Shown here: piece after piece, positions 52,056 through 60,609 of the stretch
Position numbering within the stretch: position 1 is the stretch's first letter
How the letters are laid out: every line of letters starts with the position of its first letter
Assembly: GCF_000473365.1 (NCBI RefSeq)
Contig: NZ_KI421517.1
Coordinates: 4,538,296-4,602,295 of the forward strand
Length of the DNA: 64,000 nt
Source: Adhaeribacter aquaticus DSM 16391
Lineage (GTDB): Bacteria > Bacteroidota > Bacteroidia > Cytophagales > Hymenobacteraceae
Direction: 5' to 3'
Translations under genes and position numbers: made by a program
Notes under the pieces: generated by a model
What the model was told of the DNA's origin: nothing
Database searches by the model: none
Seen by the model: only the letters and a program-made list of their open reading frames with translations

Positions 52056-53963
52056 ATGTTTGAATATTCTTTCCGGATTTTAGCAAAAAGGCTAGTTTTA
52101 TTATTGCCATTTTATTTGTTGTTTCGGATTACTTTTTACTATTTCAATCGCGATATCTTTGCAGAAAGTAATCCGGAACAACTTTTTTTGGCTTTATTAC
52201 ACGGATTACGGTTCGATTTATCTTCGCTCCTGACCCTAAACTTGCCTTTTATAGGACTTTCTTTAATTGCTCCAAGGTCTGTTATAAAGAAAGTAGGATT
52301 TCAGCAGTTCCTGCTTTTCCTATATGGCATTCTTAACATTCCATTCTTTTTCCTTAACCTGGCTGATATTGAATATTTTAAATTTGTTGGCCGGCGCACC
52401 ACCAATGAATTATTTACTATAACGCAGGATATTCAGGATCAGGCCGGACAGCTAGCTTTCCATTATTGGTACCTGATTCTTTTTGCCTGTTTATTGGGCT
52501 ATTTGCTTATTAAGCTTTACCCTGTTTATAGGGAGCCTGATATTACTTACACTTTCTATCACCGCATTCAGAAAATTTTAGGCGTAATTTTTACGACCCT
52601 GATAATGGTTATTTTCATTAGAGGCGGCACCCAATACAAACCTTTACGCATTAATAATGCCTTTATTCATGAACCGGCTGTGGTAGGCAATATTGCCTTA
52701 AATAGCACCTTTACCTTTGTTCGTAGCATTGGCCATGTATCACTGGAAAGAAAAGAATATTTTAATAATCAAGTAGAAATTGCTCTTTATTTAGGGTTTG
52801 ACCCTCTTTATTATTTAAAAAAACAGGAATACCTGGTTAAGGATAATGTAGTAATAATCATTGTCGAAAGCCTGGCATCTGAATACACCGGGATTGAAAA
52901 CAACGGCCAGGGTTTTACCCCTTTTTTTGATTCGTTGGCCACTAAAGGCACCCTTTTCCGGGAAAACTATGCCAATGGTCAACAATCCATTTTAGCTGTC
53001 CCCTCCATTCTGGCTGGTTTTCCGGCTTTAATGGAAGACCCTTTTATTAGCTCAAATTATGAGACTGACCAACTTTTTGGTATCGGTGATATTTTAGAAC
53101 CTGCAGGCTTTACCACCTCCTTTTTTCATGGCGGAGCCAACGGCACAATGGGGTTTAATACTTTTACCAAGAAAATTGGGATAAAGCATTACTATGGCCT
53201 GGATGAATACCCTCAACACCTAAAAGAAAAGGACTACGATGGACTGTGGGGTATATTTGATGAGCCTTATCTGCAATATGTAACCCAAGTACTGCAAACG
53301 CAAAAGCAGCCATTTGCCAGCACCATTTTCACATTAAGCTCCCACGACCCGTATACCATTCCAAAACAGCATCAGAATAAATTTCCGAAAGGCAAAGTTG
53401 AGGTTATTGAAACATTGGGTTATGCTGATTATGCCTTGAGTAGATTTTTTCAAACAGCACAACAACAACCTTGGTACCCTAATACCTTATTTATTATTAC
53501 CGGCGACCATACCCAAAAAGGTTTTCGCCAAGACTATGCAAATGCGGTTGGCAAACACAAAGTCCCTCTTTTGCTGTTTCATCCTTCCAAATCTTTTAAT
53601 CATTTAAATACCCATCGGATAACCCAGCACGCTGATATATTACCCACTGTAGTGGATTACCTGAACATTAAAACCGATAAACTTTTGCCTTTTGGCAGTT
53701 CTGTTTTTGATACTACCAAAACCGGAAGAGCATTATATTTTAATGCCGGTGTTTCCACGCTTATTCATCAGGATTATATTACCCAACTCCGTCCGAATGG
53801 CGAAGTAGTTAATTACCAATACCAAACTCACAATTACAAAAAATTACCTAAACCCGAACCAGCCCTTCAGGCAAAGTACGGACAAGAACTAAAAGCCTAT
53901 GTGCAATATTTTACAAATGGCTTAATAGATAACAATTTGTATTATTGGATTAAAGAAAAATAA
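52056..53963 (+). CDS. LtaS-like membrane sulfatase-fold enzyme (LTA synthase family)
   Basis: A 635-residue inner-membrane protein with five N-terminal hydrophobic segments (residues about 8-28, 45-75, 85-110, 140-165, 175-200). The extracytoplasmic alkaline-phosphatase/sulfatase domain (about 265-600) has VVIIIVESLASEYTG (metal Glu), YANGQQSILAVPSILAG (nucleophile region), FFHGGANGTMGF, STIFTLSSHDPYTIP and FIITGDHT (metal Asp/His). Relatives transfer phosphoglycerol or phosphoethanolamine to surface glycans or lipids. Bacteroidota lack lipoteichoic acid, so the substrate is probably a membrane glycan or lipid A-like molecule. Confidence 0.88.
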   Translation: MFEYSFRILAKRLVLLLPFYLLFRITFYYFNRDIFAESNPEQLFLALLHGLRFDLSSLLTLNLPFIGLSLIAPRSVIKKVGFQQFLLFLYGILNIPFFFLNLADIEYFKFVGRRTTNELFTITQDIQDQAGQLAFHYWYLILFACLLGYLLIKLYPVYREPDITYTFYHRIQKILGVIFTTLIMVIFIRGGTQYKPLRINNAFIHEPAVVGNIALNSTFTFVRSIGHVSLERKEYFNNQVEIALYLGFDPLYYLKKQEYLVKDNVVIIIVESLASEYTGIENNGQGFTPFFDSLATKGTLFRENYANGQQSILAVPSILAGFPALMEDPFISSNYETDQLFGIGDILEPAGFTTSFFHGGANGTMGFNTFTKKIGIKHYYGLDEYPQHLKEKDYDGLWGIFDEPYLQYVTQVLQTQKQPFASTIFTLSSHDPYTIPKQHQNKFPKGKVEVIETLGYADYALSRFFQTAQQQPWYPNTLFIITGDHTQKGFRQDYANAVGKHKVPLLLFHPSKSFNHLNTHRITQHADILPTVVDYLNIKTDKLLPFGSSVFDTTKTGRALYFNAGVSTLIHQDYITQLRPNGEVVNYQYQTHNYKKLPKPEPALQAKYGQELKAYVQYFTNGLIDNNLYYWIKEK

Positions 53964-53974
53964 GAAAAATGTAT

Positions 53975-54442
53975 TTAGACCTGATGCGAAAATCCTAAAT
54001 CAGGATAGGCCGGAATGGCAGATAAGGGTATCATTTGCTGGCTTTGCCAATTTATTTCCCAGCAAAAATGTTCCAGGCCATTAGTTAATACCACAAACCT
54101 GGCTCGGATGGTTTTATTATAAGTACTTACCTGTTTAACTACCGCTGCCGTTATAGGAACCGTACTGGCTTTACATTCCACCAACATCAACGCCTGAGCG
54201 TCTGTTCCGTAGATACGTATATCTGTTCGCTTAGCTAATTGATTATATACCGTACCCCGCTCTACTGAAATAAGCCCTTTAGGGTATTGCCGGTGTCCTG
54301 TTAAATAATTGATAAAATGCTGCCGAACCCATTCTTCGGGCGTCAGAATTACAAATTTTTTACGTATGTTATCGAAAATAAAATGCTGGTCAGCAGATTG
54401 CCTGATTTTATATTCATAAGCCGGCAAGTTTAGAAGTTGCAT
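53975..54442 (-). CDS. HsdR N-terminal-like (HSDR_N_2) PD-(D/E)XK protein
   Basis: A 155-residue stand-alone domain resembling the N-terminal nuclease domain of type I restriction HsdR. Motifs are NVRKKF-like DNIRKKFVILTPEEWVRQHFINYL, then RTDIRIYG and LVECKAS, giving Asp74, Glu89 and Lys91 in PD-(D/E)XK order. No hsdM, hsdS or helicase is adjacent, so it is not a restriction system here; this solo form is widespread in Bacteroidota, with unknown role. A TAACTTTG box ends four bases before ATG, predicting a leaderless mRNA. Confidence 0.85.
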   Translation of the reverse strand: MQLLNLPAYEYKIRQSADQHFIFDNIRKKFVILTPEEWVRQHFINYLTGHRQYPKGLISVERGTVYNQLAKRTDIRIYGTDAQALMLVECKASTVPITAAVVKQVSTYNKTIRARFVVLTNGLEHFCWEINWQSQQMIPLSAIPAYPDLGFSHQV

Positions 54443-54446
54443 AAAG

Positions 54447-54454
54447 CAAAGTTA
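54447..54454 (-). promoter_or_regulatory. Promoter -7 element abutting the start codon of the HSDR_N_2 gene
   Basis: On the minus strand TAACTTTG, then CTTT and ATG. Same geometry as guaA, predicting a transcript starting at or next to the AUG. A -33 element is not clear. Confidence 0.6.
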
Positions 54455-54514
54455 CAGGTTTAAATAAAGGTTTACTAAGCCTAAAGAATAGACCAACAGA
54501 AATAAAATTTTAAG

Positions 54515-55288
54515 ATGAAAACAAAAGAGGATATTGTTAAAAATTGGCTGCCCCGGTATACCGGAGCGGCTCTAAACGAATTTGGAGAATACATTTTACT
54601 TACAAATTTTGTTAATTACATCCACATGTTTGCCGAAAAATATAATGTGGAGGTAAAAGGCCTTGATAAACCCATGCAAACAGCAACGGCCGAAAATATA
54701 ACCATAATTAACTTTGGTATGGGAAGCCCAATGGCTGCAACCGTTATGGATTTGCTATCGGCCATTAAACCAAAAGCCGCCTTATTTTTAGGCAAATGCG
54801 GCGCTATAAAAGACAAAGTTAAACTCGGCGATTTAATTTTACCTATTGCAGCTATCCGAGGCGAAGGTACTTCCAACGACTACCTACCCCCTGAAATTCC
54901 GGCTTTGCCTTCTTTCCGTTTACAACGGGCCGTTTCGTCTATGATTAAAAAATATGAAATGGATTACTGGACCGGCACCGTTTATACCACCAACCGGCGC
55001 GTATGGGAGCATGATGAAGAATTTAAAGAATACTTAAAAAAGGTACGGGTAACCGGTATAGATATGGAAACGGCTACCATTTTTGTAGTGGGCTTTATGA
55101 ATAATATTCCGCACGGTGCCCTTTTACTGGTTTCTGATAATCCTATGACACCAGATGGGGTAAAAACAGCTGAAAGCGACCGCAAAGTAACTACTAATTT
55201 TGTAGTGAAGCATTTAAACATTGGCATTGAAGCCATGCTGGAGCTTCGGGATTCGGGTGAATCTGTTAAGCACTTGATATATGATTAA
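54515..55288 (+). CDS. amn: AMP nucleosidase
   Basis: A 257-residue nucleoside phosphorylase-fold enzyme hydrolysing AMP to adenine and ribose 5-phosphate. Landmarks are TIINFGMGSPMAATVMDLLSAIKPKAALFLGKCGAIKDKVKLGDLILPIAAIRGEGTSNDY (about 64-125), the substrate Glu in GIDMETATIFVVGF, and LLLVSDNPMTPDGVKT. This is the short form found in Bacteroidota (E. coli Amn has an extra N-terminal domain). Monocistronic, with a bidirectional terminator downstream. Confidence 0.93.
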   Translation: MKTKEDIVKNWLPRYTGAALNEFGEYILLTNFVNYIHMFAEKYNVEVKGLDKPMQTATAENITIINFGMGSPMAATVMDLLSAIKPKAALFLGKCGAIKDKVKLGDLILPIAAIRGEGTSNDYLPPEIPALPSFRLQRAVSSMIKKYEMDYWTGTVYTTNRRVWEHDEEFKEYLKKVRVTGIDMETATIFVVGFMNNIPHGALLLVSDNPMTPDGVKTAESDRKVTTNFVVKHLNIGIEAMLELRDSGESVKHLIYD

Positions 55289-55315
55289 AAAGATAAGTAA
55301 CAACTAACCGGACGA

Positions 55316-55363
55316 AAATAAAACAGCCAGATGAGATAAATTCAACTGGCTGTTTTATTTAAA
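55316..55363. terminator. Bidirectional intrinsic terminator
   Basis: AAATAAAACAGCCAG (55316-55330) pairs perfectly with 55346-55360, between the convergent amn and SMR genes. Confidence 0.88.
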
Positions 55364-55392
55364 TTACTTAATAGCAATAGATTAACCTGTTG

Positions 55393-55713
55393 CTATTGTA
55401 CCGATACAAGCTTTAATCCTAATATTGATCCAATCAATAAAAAGATAAAAAATACCCGCCAAAAATCTGAAGGTTCATTAAAAAAGAAAATTCCTATAAT
55501 CACTGTCCCTACCGCTCCTATTCCCGTCCAAACAGCATATCCGGTGCCAATGGGAATGGTTTGAACAGCCTTATTTAACAATAAAAAACTAAGGGTAATG
55601 CTGAGGAAAAAGCCGATACTAAATTTTAAATTCGTAAAATTATTAGAAAGTTTTAAGCAGGTAGTAAAAGCTACTTCAAAGCACCCCGCTAATATTAAAT
55701 AAAACCACGCCAC
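55393..55713 (-). CDS. Small multidrug resistance (SMR) family transporter
   Basis: A 106-residue inner-membrane protein with four transmembrane helices (residues about 2-20, 32-50, 57-78, 84-104) and the essential Glu13 of the SMR family (AGCFEVAFTTCLK). IPIGTGYAVWTGIGAVGTVIIGIFFFNEP is the diagnostic TM3 block. The GYAVWTGIG sequence and context resemble SugE/Gdx guanidinium exporters as well as EmrE-type drug exporters; I cannot separate them. The start is GTG (55713). No guanidine riboswitch is seen upstream; a TAATTTTG box (55739-55746) is. Confidence 0.9.
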   Translation of the reverse strand: MAWFYLILAGCFEVAFTTCLKLSNNFTNLKFSIGFFLSITLSFLLLNKAVQTIPIGTGYAVWTGIGAVGTVIIGIFFFNEPSDFWRVFFIFLLIGSILGLKLVSVQ

Positions 55714-55738
55714 CGTTAACCTTGTTTATATAAGGGGG

Positions 55739-55746
55739 CAAAATTA
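55739..55746 (-). promoter_or_regulatory. Promoter -7 element for the SMR gene
   Basis: On the minus strand, TAATTTTG matches TAnnTTTG; leader about 22 nt. Confidence 0.5.
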
Positions 55747-55818
55747 ACAGAAGTTTTGGCGATATTTACATTTGATTAAGGTAAATCAGGAAAATATATG
55801 GTAAAGAGAAATTATCAT

Positions 55819-57132
55819 TTAAGAAATTAGTACCCGCTCTTGCTTAAATTTTTGATCCTTAATGGTCAATAAGCAAATAAGTCCTAGTACAAAAAATACC
55901 ATCAGGGCCAGCACACTGTTACGCATCGAACCAGTTAGTTGGGCAATTGCCCCATAAGCAAAAGTACCTAATACAATGGCCAGCTTTTCAGTGATATCAT
56001 AAAAGCTAAAATAAGAAGCAGTGTCTTTTGTATCAGCAGGAATTAATTTACTGTAGGTAGACCGTGATAAGGATTGGATACCGCCCATTACCAAACCAAC
56101 TGCCGCAGCTAAAGCATAAAAAGGGAATTCGCTATAAATGAAATATGCCCCAATACATATGCCAATCCAAATTACCACCGCAATAGCCAAGGTTTTGATG
56201 TTTCCTATTTTTTCTGATAAATAAGCAAAACCGTAAGCACCTAAAATGGCTACTAATTGCAGAATAAGAATAGTAATAATTAGTTTATACGACTCCAGAT
56301 GCAACTCTTTATCTCCAAAAATGGCAGCCACATTCATCACGGTTTGTACCCCCATACTATAGAAAAAAAAGGAGAGTAAAAAACGCTTTAAAAGACCTAG
56401 TTGCTGCACTTGGTTAAAAACCTTTTTTAATTCGTTAAAGCCATTCAAAATCCAATTGTGTTGGTGGGGTTTGGTATGCGTGTATTTAGGTAAGTAAAAG
56501 AAGGTATACTGCGCAAAAGCAAACCACCAAATTCCAGTTGTCAAAAAGGCTATCCGGGGAGGAAGGCTTTCATTAGCCGGATCTAAGCCAAATAGGGCGG
56601 GCTGTAAAACCAGGGCTAGGTTAAATATTAGTTGTAGTACGCTACCAATATAACCCAGGGCAAACCCACGGGCACTTAATTTATCATACTGGTCTTCTGT
56701 GGCAATATCAGGTAAATAAGAATTATAAAAAACAATGCTACCAGTCCACCCCATGGCGGCCAGCATAAATAAAAACATAGAGGTAGTAAAGGTTTCTTTC
56801 GTAAAAAAGAATAACCCGGCACAGGATAATGCGCCAATGGTGCAAAAAAATTGCAGGAACAACTTCTTCCGCCCACTATAATCAGCAATAGCAGTCAATA
56901 AAGGATTAAGAAAAGCTATTACTAAGTAGGAAAAGGAAATGCTATAGGAAAACAGTACCGACGAGTTTATATTAAACCCTAAAAAGATAATATTATCAGT
57001 TCCATCGGCATTACGGGTTACAGCTCCATAATATATGGGGAATATAGTAGAAATAATAACCAGAGAATAAACAGAGTTTGCCCAATCGTAGAAACACCAC
57101 GCCCGCGTAACTTTAGGAATATTTTTTTCCAT
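55819..57132 (-). CDS. MFS transporter, UMF1 (Atg22-like) family
   Basis: A 437-residue inner-membrane protein with 12 predicted helices. The start VTRAWCFYDWANSVYSLVIISTIFPIYY and GGIQSLSRSTYSKLIPADTKDTASYFSFYDITEKLAIVLGTFAYG (about 335-380) are diagnostic of the Atg22-like UMF1 group. Yeast Atg22 exports amino acids from the vacuole; bacterial substrates are unknown. Ends with a basic tail. No partner genes. Confidence 0.9.
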   Translation of the reverse strand: MEKNIPKVTRAWCFYDWANSVYSLVIISTIFPIYYGAVTRNADGTDNIIFLGFNINSSVLFSYSISFSYLVIAFLNPLLTAIADYSGRKKLFLQFFCTIGALSCAGLFFFTKETFTTSMFLFMLAAMGWTGSIVFYNSYLPDIATEDQYDKLSARGFALGYIGSVLQLIFNLALVLQPALFGLDPANESLPPRIAFLTTGIWWFAFAQYTFFYLPKYTHTKPHQHNWILNGFNELKKVFNQVQQLGLLKRFLLSFFFYSMGVQTVMNVAAIFGDKELHLESYKLIITILILQLVAILGAYGFAYLSEKIGNIKTLAIAVVIWIGICIGAYFIYSEFPFYALAAAVGLVMGGIQSLSRSTYSKLIPADTKDTASYFSFYDITEKLAIVLGTFAYGAIAQLTGSMRNSVLALMVFFVLGLICLLTIKDQKFKQERVLIS

Positions 57133-57573
57133 TTTTAATTTAGCTAAACCACAATTGGCCGGAAAAATTATTTTAAAACTATAGATTTATTTACAGAAGC
57201 AAGCCCTCAGACTCAAAGTCAAAAAAGTCTTCAAAATAAGTAGGTTATAAGCGACCTAAGCCAATATCTAATCCTTTAAAAACAAACCTTCTCAGCTGTC
57301 CAGCCAATAAAAAGATCTGACTTATCTTACCAATTTTAAATGCCTTTTGATTCTGCTTTTTAAATTTATCAGCACTTTTCTGTTAATGCCTTACATTTGG
57401 CTTTATCCTGAATAATTAGGAAATGCAAACCTTGTTCTTTAAACTTTAAACAGGTAATTATCAGGTAAAATCCTCAGTAAAAAAAAAGATTTAAACACAT
57501 TAGCCAATTTTACTACTTAAAGAAAAAAGAACAAGGTTTTTTATATTAAATCTTCTTAAACTTTTGAAAAATC
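57133..57573. other. Non-coding AT-rich interval with a 14-bp inverted repeat
   Basis: A 441-bp gap between the start of the MFS gene and the end of the M3 peptidase gene. No open frame is supported. It contains AAACCTTGTTCTTT (57427-57440) and its exact complement (57526-57539) 85 bp apart, with direct CAGGTAA repeats between them. Confidence 0.5.
57427..57539. repeat. Pair of 14-bp inverted repeats 85 bp apart
   Basis: AAACCTTGTTCTTT at 57427-57440 and AAAGAACAAGGTTT at 57526-57539 are perfectly complementary. Could bracket a small structured RNA, be the ends of a decayed MITE, or be coincidence in AT-rich DNA. Confidence 0.45.
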
Positions 57574-59628
57574 TTAAGAGGACATACTTGCTGTTGTTTT
57601 TAATAACCCAGTCCGGCGTAACAAAGCCTGTGGCGATGGCTCCTGGCCCCGGAACCGCTTATACAATTGCATAGGATGTTCACTACCGCCCGCCGATAAA
57701 ACATGTTGACGGAACAAATCACCTGTTTCCCGGTTAAATATACCTTTTTCCTGAAAAAATTCAAAAGTGTCTGCATCCAATACTTCGGCCCATTTGTAGC
57801 TATAATATCCGGATGAATATCCCCCTTGAAAAATATGAGAAAAAGAACAACTGGTATTAGTCCCCGGAACTGGTGGTAATAACTCTGTTTCCTGCAGTAC
57901 CTGCGCTTCAAAAGAGCCAACATCTGTTATAGTAGCCGGATCAGTGGTATGCCAACCCATATCTAACCGGGCTAACCCGATTTGGCGCACGGTAGTGTAA
58001 CCTGCCATATAATTAGAACTGTCTTTCAACTTTTGAATCAGTTCGGCTGGTAAAAGCTCCCCTGTTTCATAATGCCGCGCAAATAAATCAAGACACTCTT
58101 TCTCATATGCCCAATTTTCCATTACCTGCGAGGGTAGCTCAACAAAGTCCCAGTAAACATTTGTACCTGACAAACTGCCGTAAGTACCATTTGCTAATAA
58201 TCCATGTAAAGCATGGCCAAACTCATGAAACAGCGTTTTTACTTCGTTGAAAGTTAGTAAGGATGGCTTTGTTGACGTTGGTTTGGTAAAATTACAAACT
58301 ATAGCCACATGCGGTCGTTGTTCCAGGCCACCTAATTTTTTCTGGCCCCGGTAAGCAGTCATCCAGGCGCCATTGCGCTTACCAGCTCTCGGAAAAAAGT
58401 CAGCATAAAAAATACCAATATGTTTACCTCCCTCTTCCTCTACTTCAAAAGCTTTTACATCCGGATGATAAACCGGAATGGTGGTATTTTCTTTGAATAC
58501 TAAGCCGTAAAGCTTTCGAGCAACTTCAAAAACCCCCTTAACCACTTTTTCCAATTGAAAATAAGGTTTTAGAATTTCATCGTCTATGGTGTATTTTTCT
58601 TTTTTCAGTTTTTCTGAATAATAAGATAAATCCCATCGCTGTAGTTCGGCTGGTCCATTTTGGGCCAGTGCATATTTTGTTAAGTCTGATAATTCTTCTT
58701 GTGCTACAGGTTTAGCATATTGGAAAAGATTTTTCAGAAAATCAAAAACTTTTTCCGGGCTTTCCGCCATGCGTTCCTGTAATACAAAATCAGCATGCGA
58801 CTTAAAGCCTAGCAACTTAGCCCGTTGGTTCCGCAGGTTAACCATCTCCATAATAATGGACTGGTTATCGTTCTCATCATTTTTAAATGATCGTGAAGCG
58901 TAAGCGATGTATAGCTCCTCCCGCAAGTCCCGGTTTTCAGCATAGGTCATAAAAGGAATGTAGCTCGGGAATTGTAAAGTAAATATCCAGCTACCAGCTT
59001 TACCTTTTTCCTGCGCAGTTTGGGCAGCTGCCTCCAAAGCACTTTCGGGTAGTCCGGCCAGTTTAGTCGGATCATTTATTTCCAAAGTATAAGCATTGGT
59101 TTCGTGCAGCACATGTTCACCAAAAGCCAGAGATAGTTGTGCTAATTTTGCATCAATCTCTCTAAGTTTATTTTTACCATCTTCAGCTAATCCTGCACCA
59201 TTTCTTACAAATCCTTTATACGTCTTATCAAGTAAAGTTTGCTGCTCGGTATTAAGGACTAAATTACTTTTCTGATTATAAACAGCCTGTACCCGTTTAT
59301 AAAGCTCTTCATCTAAGGTTATATCATTTGAAAAAGCAGTAAGTAAAGGCGAAATATCCCTGGCTAACTTCTGAATTTCCGGATTGGTTTCAGCAGCATT
59401 AAGGTTAAAAAATATGCTGGAAATCCTATCAACCAATTCTCCACTGGCTTCCAAAGCCTCAACTGTATTACTGAAAGTTGGAGCTTCCGGATTATGAACA
59501 ATTGTAGCTATTTCTTGTTTACCTATTGCTATGGCTTCTTTAATGGCTGGTAAATAATCAACTGTTTCAATTTTATCAAAAGGAACAGTTTGAAAGGGCG
59601 TATCAAAAGGATTTAAGAGAATGCTCAT
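57574..59628 (-). CDS. M3-family metallopeptidase (oligopeptidase A / dipeptidyl carboxypeptidase)
   Basis: A 684-residue zinc oligopeptidase, usual length for PrlC/Dcp. The zinc motif HEFGHALHGLL with the third ligand Glu in SGTNVYWDFVELPSQVMENW is plain at about residues 470-510. The start NPFDTPFQTVPFDKIETVDYLPAIKEA and C-terminal VLSAGGSEHPMQLYKRFRGQEPSPQALLRRTGLL match the family. No signal peptide, so a cytoplasmic peptide-degrading role is likely. Dcp and PrlC are hard to separate by eye. Monocistronic. Confidence 0.93.
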   Translation of the reverse strand: MSILLNPFDTPFQTVPFDKIETVDYLPAIKEAIAIGKQEIATIVHNPEAPTFSNTVEALEASGELVDRISSIFFNLNAAETNPEIQKLARDISPLLTAFSNDITLDEELYKRVQAVYNQKSNLVLNTEQQTLLDKTYKGFVRNGAGLAEDGKNKLREIDAKLAQLSLAFGEHVLHETNAYTLEINDPTKLAGLPESALEAAAQTAQEKGKAGSWIFTLQFPSYIPFMTYAENRDLREELYIAYASRSFKNDENDNQSIIMEMVNLRNQRAKLLGFKSHADFVLQERMAESPEKVFDFLKNLFQYAKPVAQEELSDLTKYALAQNGPAELQRWDLSYYSEKLKKEKYTIDDEILKPYFQLEKVVKGVFEVARKLYGLVFKENTTIPVYHPDVKAFEVEEEGGKHIGIFYADFFPRAGKRNGAWMTAYRGQKKLGGLEQRPHVAIVCNFTKPTSTKPSLLTFNEVKTLFHEFGHALHGLLANGTYGSLSGTNVYWDFVELPSQVMENWAYEKECLDLFARHYETGELLPAELIQKLKDSSNYMAGYTTVRQIGLARLDMGWHTTDPATITDVGSFEAQVLQETELLPPVPGTNTSCSFSHIFQGGYSSGYYSYKWAEVLDADTFEFFQEKGIFNRETGDLFRQHVLSAGGSEHPMQLYKRFRGQEPSPQALLRRTGLLKTTASMSS

Positions 59629-60114
59629 ACCTCTAATTTTAATTATTTATTACATTTATGCTTTCTTAAGGTTGATAAAGAAACTAGTAGGACCTTTATT
59701 CTTTATCGAAAAAAATGAGAATACCTTAAGGAGTTTCAATATTAATAAAATATAAATAACATTAAACGATCCGTTGTTTTAAACATTTATATTTTATTAT
59801 CTTTAAAACCTCATTTAGTAACCTTACCTACTACCTGCCCAAAATAACTCAGTTTTAAAATATAATTTTTTTTATATATTCTATCAAAAGAAAACTTTTT
59901 TCTATATGTAGATTCCAGCCTATATAGCAAATAAATAATTTTACTTAATAATTTTTTTATATAAAAAATCAAATTATTTATACCTATATCGCCTTATTAT
60001 ATTGCATTATTTCAACAAAATAAAATTATAGTTATTCTGTGTAAAATTATTTAAATATATTTACAGCATCTAGTTTCTGATTCCTAAAACAGCACTAACT
60101 TTAAACTTACAAGT
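59629..60114. other. AT-rich intergenic region with an inverted repeat
   Basis: 486 bp with very high AT content, divergent genes on both sides. Contains AATAAAATATAAAT (59744-59757) and its exact complement (59785-59798) with an inner AACG/CGTT pairing. No open frame supported. A TAACTTTA near 60100 is a weak -7 candidate for the secreted-protein gene. Confidence 0.45.
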
Positions 60115-60510
60115 ATGAAAAGATCTGTTCTTACTTTGTGTTTCATTTGCTTTGTAACAGTGGTTACTTTAGCTCAGAATGTTCCATCCTCAACAGAAAA
60201 ACGGATAAGTTTACTTACCCGGGTTATGGCTTCTGAATTAGGGTTAAATGAAATTGAGTATATGAAGTTAAAATCTCTAAACACAGATCGGCTTATAAAG
60301 GCGGATGAACTGGCAGAGTTATATAAGCATGACCATGCTATGTTAGCCCGAAAAATTTACGAATTGGAAACCAGCTATGATCGGAAACTTAAGGCTATGT
60401 TAAACCCAAATCAGTTAAATACTTATGCCGCCTACAGGCATAGCCCAGCTTCAGACTTGGCCTTTTCAGATCCCAAAGGTGCCGCCTTATCGGGCAATGC
60501 TAAGCAGTAA
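60115..60510 (+). CDS. Small secreted helical protein, paralogue of 9530-10000
   Basis: A 131-residue protein with a signal peptide (MKRSVLTLCFICFVTVVTLAQ). The mature chain is helical: EKRISLLTRVMASELGLNEIEYMKLKSLNTDRLIKADELAE, then YELETSYDRKLKAMLNPNQLNTYAAYRHSP. This repeats the plan of the 156-residue protein at 9530-10000 (a helix ending in a [D/E]-R/K-x-L turn and L[S/N]xxQ[Y/L]xxY), with low identity. The style recalls Spy/CpxP-like periplasmic chaperones, but the family is not certain. Followed by a strong terminator. Confidence 0.7.
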   Translation: MKRSVLTLCFICFVTVVTLAQNVPSSTEKRISLLTRVMASELGLNEIEYMKLKSLNTDRLIKADELAELYKHDHAMLARKIYELETSYDRKLKAMLNPNQLNTYAAYRHSPASDLAFSDPKGAALSGNAKQ

Positions 60511-60535
60511 ATAAAAATATTTTCTTAAAATTCTA

Positions 60536-60567
60536 AAGGCAGCCTAACCGCTGCCTTCTTTTTTTGT
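60536..60567 (+). terminator. Intrinsic terminator
   Basis: AAGGCAGC (60536-60543), loop CTAACC, GCTGCCTT (60550-60557), then CTTTTTTT. Confidence 0.88.
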
Positions 60568-60609
60568 TATAGTTTAGGATTCACCTGTAATATTTAAGCT
60601 TTACCTAAC

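Noticed and set aside
53975-54442. Type I restriction-modification system
   Set aside because: Only an isolated HsdR-N-like domain is present; no hsdM, hsdS or helicase region.
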